From NCBI GenBank assembly GCA_038225555.1, contig JBBRRB010000021.1, positions 1 to 64,000 on the forward strand: 64,000 bases of DNA. Reading direction: 5' to 3'. Both the position numbers and the translations under genes were made by a program. The notes under the pieces were generated by a model that saw nothing but the letters and a program-made list of their open reading frames with translations, had not been told where the DNA came from and did no database searches. Below are positions 40,537-49,620 of the stretch, one piece after another. This DNA comes from JANXQZ01 sp038225555 (GTDB taxonomy: Bacteria > Acidobacteriota > Terriglobia > Bryobacterales > Bryobacteraceae). Position 1 is the first letter of the stretch. Each line of letters begins with the position of its first letter.

Positions 40537-41769
40537 TCAAGCGTGGAACGAAACGTCCAGGGATTGGAGGCCGCGCAAGCCCATGTTTTCGCGCCAGGCT
40601 AGCTCCTGTGATTCCAACCGGAGATTCGGAAGGCGGCGGAGCAGAGTTTCGAAGGCGATCTGACCCTCCATCCTTGCGAGTGGCGCGCCGAAACAGTAGT
40701 GAGCGCCCCAGGCGAAGGCTACATGACGATTGTCGGGACGCCGCAGGTCCAAGGTATCGGGATCCGCGAAGCGCTCCGGATCGCGATTAGCGGCGGCAAA
40801 GACCGCGATCACAGCTTGACGTTTCCGGATTTGTTTGCCGCCCAGCACCACGTCCGCGGGCGCGAGTCGCGCTGTGTGTTGGCTGGGACTTTCATAGCGC
40901 AGCAGCTCCTCAATCGCAGAAGCAATAATCGAGGGATCGTTCTTCAGAAATTCCAGCTGATCCGGATTACGCAAGAGCGAGACCAGCCCGTTGCCGATGA
41001 GATTTGTAGTGGTCTCCTGTCCTCCCACCATGGTGACGATGAGATTGGCGATCACTTCTTCTTCGGTGAGCCGGGAGCCATCCACTTCGGCATTCATCAA
41101 GGACTGCACCAACCCGGGGCGGGGATGACGGGCCTGATCCCGGATGGCATCCTGAAAATAGGCCAGCATATTTTCCGTGCTCTTCAGAACGCCGCGGGCT
41201 CGATCGGGATTGTGCTGGAAATTCCCCAGCATTTCCGCAAAGTCGGTGGACCAGGCTTTTAGATTTTCATGATCCTCGACCGGAACGCCGAAGAGTTCAG
41301 CGGTTACGATTGCAGGGAGCGGATTGGCGAAATCGGCGATCACGTCCATTCGTCCGGAGGGCAGGGCGCGATCGATCAACATGTCGGCGATTTCCTGAAT
41401 GTGCCGCCGCAGTCCCGCGACGCGCGCCGGGGTAAAAGCCGTGGCGCAGACGGCTCGCAAACGCGTATGCGCGGGCGCGTCCATGAACAGCATCTGCTTC
41501 ACCATCACCTGAGCGACCGGCTGCAATTCCGCCATCATGCCCAATGCTTCCAGTTGCTCCGGCGAGGGCGTGCGATCCGCCGAAAACTTGAGCATTACTT
41601 GCAGCACATCTTCGTAGCGGGTGACCACCCATGCGTGCAGAAACGGATCCCAGTGAACAGGATCGGTCTCCCGAAGCCTCTTATAGAGTGCATACGGGTT
41701 GGCCAGGATCGCGGGATCGAGGAGGTGATAAAGGCTCAATGAAGTGTCGTTATCTACGGATGAGGTCAC
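40537..41769 (-). CDS. Cytochrome P450
   Basis: The 410-residue soluble class I bacterial P450 has the I-helix MVGGQETTTNLIGNG (oxygen activation), the K-helix ExxR in IEELLRYESP and the heme loop FAWGAHYCFGAPLARMEG with proximal Cys359. The GTG start overlaps the stop of the adenylation-carrier gene (GTGA). P450s directly coupled to a stand-alone A-PCP didomain typically hydroxylate the beta carbon of an aminoacyl-carrier (as NovI does with NovH, established for novobiocin). No ferredoxin gene is adjacent, so electrons must come from elsewhere. Confidence 0.93.
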   Translation of the reverse strand: MTSSVDNDTSLSLYHLLDPAILANPYALYKRLRETDPVHWDPFLHAWVVTRYEDVLQVMLKFSADRTPSPEQLEALGMMAELQPVAQVMVKQMLFMDAPAHTRLRAVCATAFTPARVAGLRRHIQEIADMLIDRALPSGRMDVIADFANPLPAIVTAELFGVPVEDHENLKAWSTDFAEMLGNFQHNPDRARGVLKSTENMLAYFQDAIRDQARHPRPGLVQSLMNAEVDGSRLTEEEVIANLIVTMVGGQETTTNLIGNGLVSLLRNPDQLEFLKNDPSIIASAIEELLRYESPSQHTARLAPADVVLGGKQIRKRQAVIAVFAAANRDPERFADPDTLDLRRPDNRHVAFAWGAHYCFGAPLARMEGQIAFETLLRRLPNLRLESQELAWRENMGLRGLQSLDVSFHA

Positions 41770-43562
41770 TGAGCGCGCCGGGCGTCCACGAGCTTCGCGA
41801 GGCTGGCTGCAGTTGGCGCTTCGAACAATTGGCGCAGAGTGAGATGCAATCCAAAGCTTTCCCGAATGCGCGCCACCAATTGCGCTGCCAGCATGGAGTG
41901 GCCGCCGATAAAGAAGAAGTTGTGGTCCCGGCCAATCGGGCGCGAGTCCATCAACGAACTGATCAACTGGGTCATTTTCTCCTCAGTGGCGCTTAGGACG
42001 GGAGCGCCCGTTTCCTCGTTCCCGATCGAATTGGCCGCCGTTGGCGCTGGCAGCGCGTCCCTGTCACACTTGCCCGAAGGCGAAATGGGCAGTGAATCCA
42101 GGCGGACGAAGGCGGATGGAATCATGTAGTCCGGCACGCGCGAGGTGAGAAATTCACGCAGTTGAGCGCTGGTTGGAGAAAATCCGGGAACCAGCACCAG
42201 GTAAGCTACCAACGCTCGGTCCGGGCCCATGTCGTTGCGGGCGATCACCGCGCTTGTGGCGATCCCGGGATGATCGTCCAGGTGGGCGACGATCTCGTCC
42301 GGTTCCACGCGGAAACCGCGGATCTTGAGCTGGTTGTCAATGCGCCCCAGGAACGCGATGTCGCCGTTGGGCAGAAAGCGCCCGAGGTCGCCTGTGCGGT
42401 AGAGCCTGCCTCCGGAGACGGACTCGCGGAGGATAAATTTTTCAGCCGTCAGTTCGGGAAGATTGCGATAGCCGCGAGCCACTTGGGGCCCCGCAACGCA
42501 AATTTCGCCCGATTCTCCGGCAGGCACGGGGCAAAGCGCAGAATCCACGATTTGAACGATCATGTCGTCAATGGGGCGGCCAATGGATGGAAGAGCATTT
42601 TGTGATGCGGGGCCGACGGTTCCGGAAGTAACCAGCACCGTACACTCGGTAGGGCCGTAGTTATTGACCAGGGTGAAGGGCAAACCGGCTCGTGGATAAC
42701 GGTGCAGAGTGTCGGCCCCGGTCAACAGAATCCGGAGGGCGGTTTCCTTAGGCCAATCGAGTGTAATGAGGTGCTCGGCCATCACGGTAGGCGCAAATGC
42801 GACGGTAATCTGATGCTGGACCAGCCAATCCCGCAGTTCCTCGGGAGACCGTCGACTGGTTTCGTCGATCAAATGCAGGCTCGCGCCAGCCGCAAGGTGG
42901 CACCACACCTCCCACACGGCTGCGTCGAATGCCAGGCCGGCCACCTGACTGGCGCGGTCGCTCGGCGTGATTGAAAATGCGTCTCGGTGCCACGCGATCA
43001 AGTGCGCCAGGTTGGCGTGCGTAACTTCGACGCCTTTCGGGCGACCAGTGGAACCCGAAGTGTAAATGATGTAGGCGAGGTGGGCGCCGGAAACTTCCAC
43101 TTCCAAAGCATCAGCCGGACAACGCTCGATTCGCCGCGCGTCGATGTCCACATCGATTGTCGACCAGGCGCCGGCACGCAATCCCGCCGCCATCCATTTG
43201 TGCGAAAGAAGCACGCGTGCTCCTGAATCGGCCAAAATGGCGGCAATTCGATCGGGAGGATATGCCGGATCGAGCGGCACGTAAGCGCCACCCGACTTGA
43301 GCACAGCCAGAGCCGCGATGACAAAATCCGGCGAACGTTCAAAATACAAACCCACCGGTGCTTCGAGTCCAACGCCAAGCTCCTGAAGATAGTGCGCCAG
43401 GCGATTGGACCTGTGGTCCAGTTGCTGAAACGTAACTGACGTCTGAGTTCCGTAGATCGCGGGCGACTGAGGGCGCACCATCGCCTGCCGGGTTACGGAA
43501 TCGTGAGCTAAGTGCGGAGATGCGTTGCGAAGCGCACTGCAGGCGATCTGGAGAGCAGGCAT
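41766..43562 (-). CDS. Stand-alone NRPS adenylation-peptidyl carrier didomain
   Basis: The 598-residue protein has a full adenylation domain: A3 YTSGSTGRPKG (167-177), A4/A5 region with FDAAVWEV (212-219) and NNYGPTECTV, A7 YRTGDLGRFLPNG, A8 GRIDNQLKIRGFRVEPDEI and A10 SPSGKCDRDA with Lys498. A carrier domain follows with FFFIGGHSML, Ser556 being the phosphopantetheine site. There is no condensation or thioesterase domain. The specificity loop starts D-A-W, shared by several aromatic or hydrophobic activating domains; I do not predict the substrate. ATG 43562 overlaps the glycosyltransferase stop (ATGA); the longer frame to 43649 lies in that gene. Confidence 0.92.
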   Translation of the reverse strand: MPALQIACSALRNASPHLAHDSVTRQAMVRPQSPAIYGTQTSVTFQQLDHRSNRLAHYLQELGVGLEAPVGLYFERSPDFVIAALAVLKSGGAYVPLDPAYPPDRIAAILADSGARVLLSHKWMAAGLRAGAWSTIDVDIDARRIERCPADALEVEVSGAHLAYIIYTSGSTGRPKGVEVTHANLAHLIAWHRDAFSITPSDRASQVAGLAFDAAVWEVWCHLAAGASLHLIDETSRRSPEELRDWLVQHQITVAFAPTVMAEHLITLDWPKETALRILLTGADTLHRYPRAGLPFTLVNNYGPTECTVLVTSGTVGPASQNALPSIGRPIDDMIVQIVDSALCPVPAGESGEICVAGPQVARGYRNLPELTAEKFILRESVSGGRLYRTGDLGRFLPNGDIAFLGRIDNQLKIRGFRVEPDEIVAHLDDHPGIATSAVIARNDMGPDRALVAYLVLVPGFSPTSAQLREFLTSRVPDYMIPSAFVRLDSLPISPSGKCDRDALPAPTAANSIGNEETGAPVLSATEEKMTQLISSLMDSRPIGRDHNFFFIGGHSMLAAQLVARIRESFGLHLTLRQLFEAPTAASLAKLVDARRAQ

Positions 43563-44815
43563 CACTGGGCGGCCTCGCAATTCGCGGCTACTTTCGCCAG
43601 CCTCATCCCGGAGTTGCGTGCGATCAACTCGGAGTATAACCTTTCCCATCGGTCCAGGATGCTCTCCACGTCAAAACGCTCCAGGGCATGCGCCCTACCC
43701 GCGTCAGACATGGCGTTGCGTTCGGAGGCGGACAGATTCATCATCCGCTCCATGGCCACGGCCAACGAATCAACATCGCGGGGTTGAACGACAAACCCGG
43801 TCTTGCCATCCAGCACAATTTCCGGGTTGCCTCCCACCGCAGTGGCAACCATCGGCAGTCCGGTAGCCGATGCCTCGAGCAACGTCATGGGCAATCCCTC
43901 CAAGTGCGACGACATTACAAAACCATCGGCGGCATTCATGATTTGCGGTATATCCCGGCGAAGTCCTAAGAAGCGAACGTGGCAATCGATGCCGCACTCG
44001 CGCACCAGGGAACGGATCTGCTCTTCGAGCTGGCCTTGACCGCAAATCAAGAGGACCGCAGGCTGGCTGCTTCGCTCGAACATTTTTACCGAGGCTCGAA
44101 TCAGATCGGGAAAGGCCTTCGCCGGGGTGAACCGCCCCACGGCCAGCCATACGAATAAATCGTCGACGCCCAATTCCTGCCGCATGCGCCGGCGCGTGTC
44201 GGCATTCGGCTGGTAGTCGGCCGTGTTCACGCCGTTGTGAACGACAGTGATCCTGCCGGAAGGAACTGCGCCTCCTGCGACGCATCTTTGAACCCCCGCA
44301 CGGCAGATCACTGTGGTCAGGTCGCTGAAGCGGTCCGTCAGACCGTGGGCGATTTCAAGAGAGCGGCCAGAACTGCCGTTGACTCGCTCCATAGTCAGAC
44401 TATGCAGCGTGCTGATCACCACCGGAATGGAATGCAATGGGCGAACGGCCCGTGCCAGGAGGTTCGCCTGGGGCATATGGCAATGGACCACGTCGGGACG
44501 AAACGCTCGCAACTCGCGAATCAGGCGGAATATCGCCCGCGGATCGGGCACGCCGCGCCGCATTCCGAGAGAGGCAATGGGAATATCTGAATTCTCCAAC
44601 TCGGCCGACAGAGGACTCGGCGGAAGCAGTGAGACGATCTTCAGGCACCACCCGCGAACTCGGAGGCCCAGGCTCAACAGCATCACCTGCTCTTCTGCGC
44701 CGCCACCCTTCCCTAAATTTGTGGAAAGCATCAAGACGCGGCCTTTTGCCGAAGGGGGCGAAGACGCTCTGAGTAGATTGGACCGCGGTCGTTCGTTTGT
44801 AATAGGCACTATCAT
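43562..44815 (-). CDS. GT4-type glycosyltransferase
   Basis: The 417-residue protein has the GT-B fold of family 4: VLMLSTNLGKGGGAEEQVML at the donor/acceptor N-domain, AVRPLHSIPVVISTLHSLTM, and the C-domain GRFTPAKAFPDLIRASVKMF and SSHLEGLPMTLLEASATGLPMVATAVGGNPEIV with the E-x7-E nucleotide-sugar motif. ATG 44815 is chosen, as upstream frame to 45004 is unconserved and rich in Arg/His. Its stop overlaps the A-PCP start, so it leads the cassette operon and may glycosylate the product or an envelope glycan. Confidence 0.88.
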   Translation of the reverse strand: MIVPITNERPRSNLLRASSPPSAKGRVLMLSTNLGKGGGAEEQVMLLSLGLRVRGWCLKIVSLLPPSPLSAELENSDIPIASLGMRRGVPDPRAIFRLIRELRAFRPDVVHCHMPQANLLARAVRPLHSIPVVISTLHSLTMERVNGSSGRSLEIAHGLTDRFSDLTTVICRAGVQRCVAGGAVPSGRITVVHNGVNTADYQPNADTRRRMRQELGVDDLFVWLAVGRFTPAKAFPDLIRASVKMFERSSQPAVLLICGQGQLEEQIRSLVRECGIDCHVRFLGLRRDIPQIMNAADGFVMSSHLEGLPMTLLEASATGLPMVATAVGGNPEIVLDGKTGFVVQPRDVDSLAVAMERMMNLSASERNAMSDAGRAHALERFDVESILDRWERLYSELIARNSGMRLAKVAANCEAAQ

Positions 44816-44949
44816 CCTGGCACAACAACCGCGTATGGCGGACGGTCGCGTGATAATCCGATGAAATCTCAAGTTAGCTGTAATATCGCTGAGACGCAAT
44901 GGAATCTCGGCTAATGCTGTACCAATATGATGGGGTAAGCTCCCTCTAT

Positions 44950-44963
44950 TCGTACCAGTACGA
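44950..44963. promoter_or_regulatory. 6-2-6 inverted repeat in the glycosyltransferase/SDR divergent gap
   Basis: TCGTAC-CA-GTACGA is a perfect inverted repeat with a two-base centre. It lies in the 231-bp gap between divergent GT4 and SDR genes, where a shared regulator could act on both halves of the cassette. Regulation is speculative. Confidence 0.33.
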
Positions 44964-45046
44964 GAGCGAGCGTGCGGGTCCGCGCCGCGATGCTTGCCAC
45001 TCATAGACCGCGTAATGCATTACCTTAGATTAGAAAGGGATTCCTC

Positions 45047-45868
45047 TTGCAAAACATACAGAACGCCGGTGTCTTGGTCACGGGGGCGGGAAGAGGAATC
45101 GGCAAGCGTCTCGCGATCGGTTTTGCCGCTGCAGGGGCGCGCGTCGGTCTGCTCGCCCGGAGTAAAGCGGAACTCGATCTCGCGAATCTCGAAATCGAGC
45201 ACGCGGGCGGCACGGCGCTGCGCATACGGGCCGACGTTACCGACTTTGAGCAAATGTCCGCTGCGATTGATCGGATGCGGGTCCACTACGGCGGCATACA
45301 CGTGGTGATTTGCGCTGCGGGCGTTCAGGGGCCGATTGGACCTATGGCCGAGTGTTCGCCGAAGTCCTGGGCGGAGGCCGTGCAAACCAACTTGATCGGA
45401 GTGATGAATACCTGCCGGGCCGCGCTGCCTCATATGATCGATCGGCGCGCCGGAAAGATCATCGTCCTAAGCGGGGGCGGCGCGGTGAATGCTCGCCCGA
45501 ATTTCTCCGCCTACGCCGCTTCGAAAGCGGGCATCGTTCGCATGGTTGAGACGGTGGCGGAAGAGGTGCGGGAACACAATATTCAGATGAATTGCATGAG
45601 TCCGGGCGGCACCTACACGAGTATGACCGACGATATCCTCCGGGTCGGCGAGCGCGCCGGATGGAAGGAGCAGGAAGACGCGCTGAACGTCCGCCGGACG
45701 GGCGGGGTTCCACCCGAACGGCAGATGCAACTGGCCCTGTTTTTATCCTCCGAAGAATCGAATCATATTAGCGGCAAAGTGATCCACGTGAATGACGATT
45801 GGAAGAAGTTGAGGGATGCCAACGTTCACCCGGACTTCTACACTCTGCGGCGCGTTCAAAAGGCCTAG
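45047..45868 (+). CDS. Short-chain dehydrogenase/reductase (3-oxoacyl-ACP reductase-like)
   Basis: The 273-residue Rossmann enzyme has GVLVTGAGRGIGKRLA (cofactor motif TGxxxGxG, 12-18), VICAAGVQGPIGP, and the catalytic set Ser142 (LSGGGA), Tyr156 and Lys160 (SAYAASKAG). The Asn-type catalytic residue is in QTNLIGVMN. It starts with TTG 45047 behind AAAGGGA. It diverges from the A-PCP/P450 operon across a 231-bp gap. NovJ/NovK-like SDRs oxidise the beta-hydroxy group made by P450s on carrier-bound amino acids, so it may be the third enzyme of that cassette; a general SDR is the null hypothesis. Confidence 0.88.
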   Translation: MQNIQNAGVLVTGAGRGIGKRLAIGFAAAGARVGLLARSKAELDLANLEIEHAGGTALRIRADVTDFEQMSAAIDRMRVHYGGIHVVICAAGVQGPIGPMAECSPKSWAEAVQTNLIGVMNTCRAALPHMIDRRAGKIIVLSGGGAVNARPNFSAYAASKAGIVRMVETVAEEVREHNIQMNCMSPGGTYTSMTDDILRVGERAGWKEQEDALNVRRTGGVPPERQMQLALFLSSEESNHISGKVIHVNDDWKKLRDANVHPDFYTLRRVQKA

Positions 45869-45938
45869 CCCGAGCTTCGCCCGACGCCCGCGCAACCCCC
45901 TAACTAACCGTTCACAGTCCCTGTAGTCTAAAGGTCGG

Positions 45939-46517
45939 ATGGAAGAACAGGACGGCGTCGCCATCGAACTGGCGCGCTCCGGCGATAGCGACGCCTTCCG
46001 GCTGCTCGTGGAGCGGCATAGCAGAAATGTGTTCCGGCTCGCTTTTCGGATAACAGGCAACGAACAGGATGCGGAGGATGTGGTGCAGGAAACTTTCATG
46101 CGAGCATATCGCCAGCTCAAAAATTACGAGGCGAGATCCAGTTTCGCAACCTGGCTGTTCCGCATCGCTTCGAACTACTCTCTCGATCTGATCCGGAGCC
46201 GGAAACGCCATCAGGAACATGGCGAGGTCTCAACCCCCGACGGTGAGATCGACATTATGCAATCGATACCGGCCAGCAGTCCCGGCCCCGACCGCCTCGC
46301 GTTCAGCGGTCAGGTGCAGGACCGCATCAGCACGGCTCTTGATGAACTGAGTCCGCAGGAACGGACGGCTTTCGTGTTGCGGCACTTCGAAGGCTTGTCT
46401 ATCGAGGAGATTGGAGCATCGCTTGGCACCGCCGCGAATGCCACGAAACACAGCATTTTTAGGGCGGTCCAGAAGCTTCGCCGGAGCCTGGAGCCGTTGG
46501 TGAGTCCAGCCAAATGA
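45939..46517 (+). CDS. ECF RNA polymerase sigma factor
   Basis: The 192-residue protein has the standard ECF length. Region 2 contains AFRLLVERHSRNVFRLAFRI, ITGNEQDAEDVVQETFMRAY (-10 helix) and SSFATWLFRIASNYSLDLIR; region 4 contains LDELSPQERTAFVLRHFEGL and EEIGASLGTAANATKHSIFR. ATG 45939 is the family start. Its last codon overlaps the anti-sigma start (ATGA). It is a second ECF pair in the window, distinct from the one at 4223. Confidence 0.92.
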   Translation: MEEQDGVAIELARSGDSDAFRLLVERHSRNVFRLAFRITGNEQDAEDVVQETFMRAYRQLKNYEARSSFATWLFRIASNYSLDLIRSRKRHQEHGEVSTPDGEIDIMQSIPASSPGPDRLAFSGQVQDRISTALDELSPQERTAFVLRHFEGLSIEEIGASLGTAANATKHSIFRAVQKLRRSLEPLVSPAK

Positions 46518-47239
46518 CACATATCGATCAAGAAGAGCTTGTACTGCATTACTACGGCGAGAATGCCGCCTCGTCCGATACCGTCGAGCGACACCTCACT
46601 GAGTGTCCCGACTGCCGCGCCAGTTACAACTCGCTGAGGCTGGTTCTGAACAGCGTTGACTCAGCACCCGTCCCGGAGCGTGCACCGGATTATGGCGCTC
46701 GGGTTTGGCAAGGGCTCGCGCCGAAGATCGGCAGCCGACGTCGCTGGACAAAGTTCCTGCAACCTCGCTGGTGGGCGCTGGCACCTGCGGCCGCCGCCCT
46801 GCTGCTGGCCGCGTTCCTGGCAGGCCGTTTCACTCAGCCGGTTTCGAAGCCGAGCCTGGCTGGAAATCAAGTGCGCGAGCGGATCTTGTTAGTAGCAGTT
46901 GGCGATCACCTGGACCGATCTCAAATGGTGCTTGCGGAGTTAAGCAACGCGCCGGATGGGAAGGGGAAGGTGGATATTTCGGGCGAGCGGCAGCTTGCCG
47001 AAGATCTCCTCGACAACAACCGTCTGTATCGCCAGACGGCGCGCAGCACCGGGGACACGGCGGTGGCCAGCGTTCTCGACGATCTTGAGCGGGTGCTGCT
47101 GGAAGTCGCTCATAGTCCGTCCGAGGTTTCGAAGGATCAATTCGATCGATTGCGCCAGCAGATAGAAGAGCGCGGCCTGTTGTTCAAGGTTCGCGTAGTG
47201 GGTTCGCAGGTGCGTGAGCGCGAGAATGCAAAATTATAA
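46514..47239 (+). CDS. Anti-sigma factor, zinc-finger and single TM
   Basis: The 241-residue protein has an N-terminal zinc-binding anti-sigma domain (TVERHLTECPDCRASYNSLR, HX3CX2C), then one membrane helix (WWALAPAAAALLLAAFLAGRF, about residues 88-108) and a helical periplasmic region (LVAVGDHLDRSQMVLAELSN, FDRLRQQIEERGLLFKVRVV). The start overlaps the sigma stop. The large periplasmic tail may receive the signal; the following gene product could be the ligand or effector. Confidence 0.85.
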   Translation: MTHIDQEELVLHYYGENAASSDTVERHLTECPDCRASYNSLRLVLNSVDSAPVPERAPDYGARVWQGLAPKIGSRRRWTKFLQPRWWALAPAAAALLLAAFLAGRFTQPVSKPSLAGNQVRERILLVAVGDHLDRSQMVLAELSNAPDGKGKVDISGERQLAEDLLDNNRLYRQTARSTGDTAVASVLDDLERVLLEVAHSPSEVSKDQFDRLRQQIEERGLLFKVRVVGSQVRERENAKL

Positions 47240-47253
47240 GGATTAATAGACAA

Positions 47254-48540
47254 ATGAGAGTTAGATTAAATATTGCCAAATTTGCGGGTGTGCTGCTGAG
47301 CGTGGCGTCGCTGGCATTCTCACAGGAACCGGTACCGCCGGTGCCGCCAGTGCTTGCATTCCAGGATCAGATCAGACCGGCAGTTCCGCCCGTGCCGCCG
47401 ATGCCTCCGGACATGCGCAGGAACCGCGGTCGGGACTACTACCGGTCCGGCCAGTCGGCTTTGGATCATCGCGAATATGCCAGCGCTATCGACGCCTTCA
47501 ACCGCGTGATCGAGGCCAAGGGCGACCGTGCCGATGGCGCTCTCTACTGGAGAGCTTACGCCGAGAACAAGCTGGGAAAGAGGTCTGAGGCTCTGGCCAC
47601 GATCGCCGGGCTGAAGCAGACCTACTCGAATAGTCGCTGGCTGGACGATGCCCGAGCTCTCGAAGTGGAAGTGCGGCAGGCGAACGGCACTGCGGCTTCG
47701 CCGGAGAATACCAGCGACGAGGAGATGAAGCTTTTGGTATTAAACGGGCTGATTAATTCGGATCCTGAGCGCACCATCCCGAGCCTGGAGAAATTGCTTA
47801 AAGGCAACAACAGTCCCAAGGTAAAAGAACGCGCTCTGTTTGTGCTTGCTCAGAGCCGCTCGCCGAAAAGCCGGGACCTCATCGTTCAGATTGCCAAGGG
47901 GAGCTACAATCCCGACCTGCAGGCCAAAGCGGTGGAGTATCTCGGCGTTTTTGGCGGGTCCGAGAGCGCGCAAGCGTTGGCTGATATCTATAAGAGCACT
48001 TCGGATGTTCAGGTAAAGCGCTCGGTTCTGCATGGGTACATGATTTCGGGGGCCAAAGACTCGGTGCTGACCTTGGCCAAGAATGAAAAGAATTCGGAAT
48101 TGCGCGTAGAGGCGATCAGGCAGCTTGGCGTGATGGGCGGGTCAGCAGACCTGCTTCAGTTATACACGCCCGACGCCCCCATGGAAGTGAAGCGGGCGGT
48201 GTTGCAGGGGCTGTTTATTGGCGGCAATACCGACAAGATTCTGGAGATCGCTCGCACCGAGAAGGATCCGGCCGTGCGCCGCGAGGCCATCCGTCAGCTT
48301 GGCCCAATGGGGCGGTCCAAGACTAGCGATGCGTTGCCCGCGTTATACGCCAAGGAATCGGATGCAACGAACAAGCGGGAGATACTGAATGCGTTGTTTA
48401 TTCAGCAGAACGCAAGCAGTCTGATTGAGATCGCTCGCAAGGAGTCGGACGCGAATCTAAAGCGGGATGCAGTGCAGAAGCTAGCCATGATGCACTCCAA
48501 GGAAGCCACGGATTTTCTAATGGAGGTTTTGAACAAGTAG
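47254..48540 (+). CDS. Secreted TPR/HEAT-repeat protein downstream of the sigma/anti-sigma pair
   Basis: The 428-residue protein has a signal peptide (IAKFAGVLLSVASLAFSQE), a proline-valine linker (EPVPPVPPVLAF and AVPPVPPMPP), TPR-like units (YYRSGQSALDHREYASAIDA, GALYWRAYAENKLGKRSEAL) and then a long run of HEAT-type repeats (VQIAKGSYNPDLQAKAVEYL, KNEKNSELRVEAIRQLGVMG, ARTEKDPAVRREAIRQLGPM, ARKESDANLKRDAVQKLAMM). It lies 14 bp after the anti-sigma gene and is predicted periplasmic. Probably a sensor or chaperone scaffold regulated by, or regulating, that sigma pathway. Its 3' end overlaps the convergent GT4 gene by 24 bp. Confidence 0.82.
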   Translation: MRVRLNIAKFAGVLLSVASLAFSQEPVPPVPPVLAFQDQIRPAVPPVPPMPPDMRRNRGRDYYRSGQSALDHREYASAIDAFNRVIEAKGDRADGALYWRAYAENKLGKRSEALATIAGLKQTYSNSRWLDDARALEVEVRQANGTAASPENTSDEEMKLLVLNGLINSDPERTIPSLEKLLKGNNSPKVKERALFVLAQSRSPKSRDLIVQIAKGSYNPDLQAKAVEYLGVFGGSESAQALADIYKSTSDVQVKRSVLHGYMISGAKDSVLTLAKNEKNSELRVEAIRQLGVMGGSADLLQLYTPDAPMEVKRAVLQGLFIGGNTDKILEIARTEKDPAVRREAIRQLGPMGRSKTSDALPALYAKESDATNKREILNALFIQQNASSLIEIARKESDANLKRDAVQKLAMMHSKEATDFLMEVLNK

Positions 48541-49620
48541 CTTCGAGTAGATCTCGCCCATGCGTCTGGCCGCTGAATGGATTGAGTAGTTTTTCAAAAC
48601 GAACCCAATCCCGTTCTCTGCCAGACGCTTCCGCAGAACTGGATCTTCTATCAGCGTGCGCAAGGCCTGTGCTAGGTTGTCAGCATTTCCCACCTCGAAC
48701 AGCAGCCCCGTGTGATTGTGCTGAATGAGTTCGGGGTTGCCCCCTACATCGGAAGCCACAGCGCAACAGCCGCAGGCCATCGCCTCCATAAGAGCGTTCG
48801 AGAACGCCTCGCTCAGGGATGGCAGCACGAAGATGTCGAACTTACGAAGCCAGCTCGTAACGTCAGAGGTGCCCGGCTGGAAGGTGACATCGTCAAAGAT
48901 CTCCAGTTTACGGGCGTGAGACTGCAACTCGGCCCGCATCGAACCGCTGCCCACGATGACTAAGCGCATGCCGCTCTGTAGTTTACAGATGATGGCAAAA
49001 GCGTCCAGCAGCGTGGTAAGCCCTTTCCAGCGATGCAGTCCGCACACCGTTCCGATCACGAGCGGGCCTTCCCGGGGTTCGGGGCTCGGCCTGAATACGT
49101 TGGGGTCGATTCCATTTGGGCAGACCGCGATACGCTCGGCGGGAACCCCCTCGTCTTCGATCAAGTGTCGCTCCAGATATTGGCAGTTGACTACGATGGA
49201 TCGCGCAAAGCGGTCGCTTAGGCGAAGCATTCTGACATAGCCCCCCGGAACAAGCTGACGATGCGACCGTTGGCTCGAAACGGGAATCGCTCGCGTGAAA
49301 AGGCGTGTGATCGGGATGGCGAAGACGTTGAGGGGGAAGTCGAACGTATGGACCAGATCGATTCGCTCGTTACGGATGTATTGAATTAATCGGAGTGCCC
49401 CCGAAAGGGCGGCGGGCGACTTGTAGGAATGCACCGGGAATTGGACTACGGGGACCCCTGCCGCCCTCAGCTCATCTCCGCGATCGCCTGCGGGCAGGAA
49501 ACATCCCACGCGCGGGTCAAACTTGGAGCGATCCAAGGCTCGAGCGATTTCCGTCATTTGGCGCTCGCTGCCGCCAAGGCCCAACTCGCGCGCCATTAAT
49601 AAAATTCGTGCTACTTCCAC
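48517..49620 (-). CDS. GT4-type glycosyltransferase (exopolysaccharide operon)
   Basis: The 367-residue GT-B protein has LLMARELGLGGSERQMTEIA at the N-terminus, GLHRWKGLTTLLDAFAI, VLPSLSEAFSNALMEAMACG and CAVASDVGGNPELIQ. The E-x7-E motif is present as EAFSNALME. It overlaps the GT2 gene by 10 bp and closes an operon of deacetylase, methyltransferase, GT2 and GT4. The GSERQ motif is shared with exosortase-linked GT4 enzymes. Confidence 0.9.
   Translation of the reverse strand: MEVARILLMARELGLGGSERQMTEIARALDRSKFDPRVGCFLPAGDRGDELRAAGVPVVQFPVHSYKSPAALSGALRLIQYIRNERIDLVHTFDFPLNVFAIPITRLFTRAIPVSSQRSHRQLVPGGYVRMLRLSDRFARSIVVNCQYLERHLIEDEGVPAERIAVCPNGIDPNVFRPSPEPREGPLVIGTVCGLHRWKGLTTLLDAFAIICKLQSGMRLVIVGSGSMRAELQSHARKLEIFDDVTFQPGTSDVTSWLRKFDIFVLPSLSEAFSNALMEAMACGCCAVASDVGGNPELIQHNHTGLLFEVGNADNLAQALRTLIEDPVLRKRLAENGIGFVLKNYSIHSAARRMGEIYSKLLVQNLH

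Noticed and set aside
47327..47410. Repeated CCGCCGGTGCC-type sequence as a DNA repeat element
   Set aside because: It is in frame and encodes the Val-Pro-Pro linker of the secreted HEAT/TPR protein.
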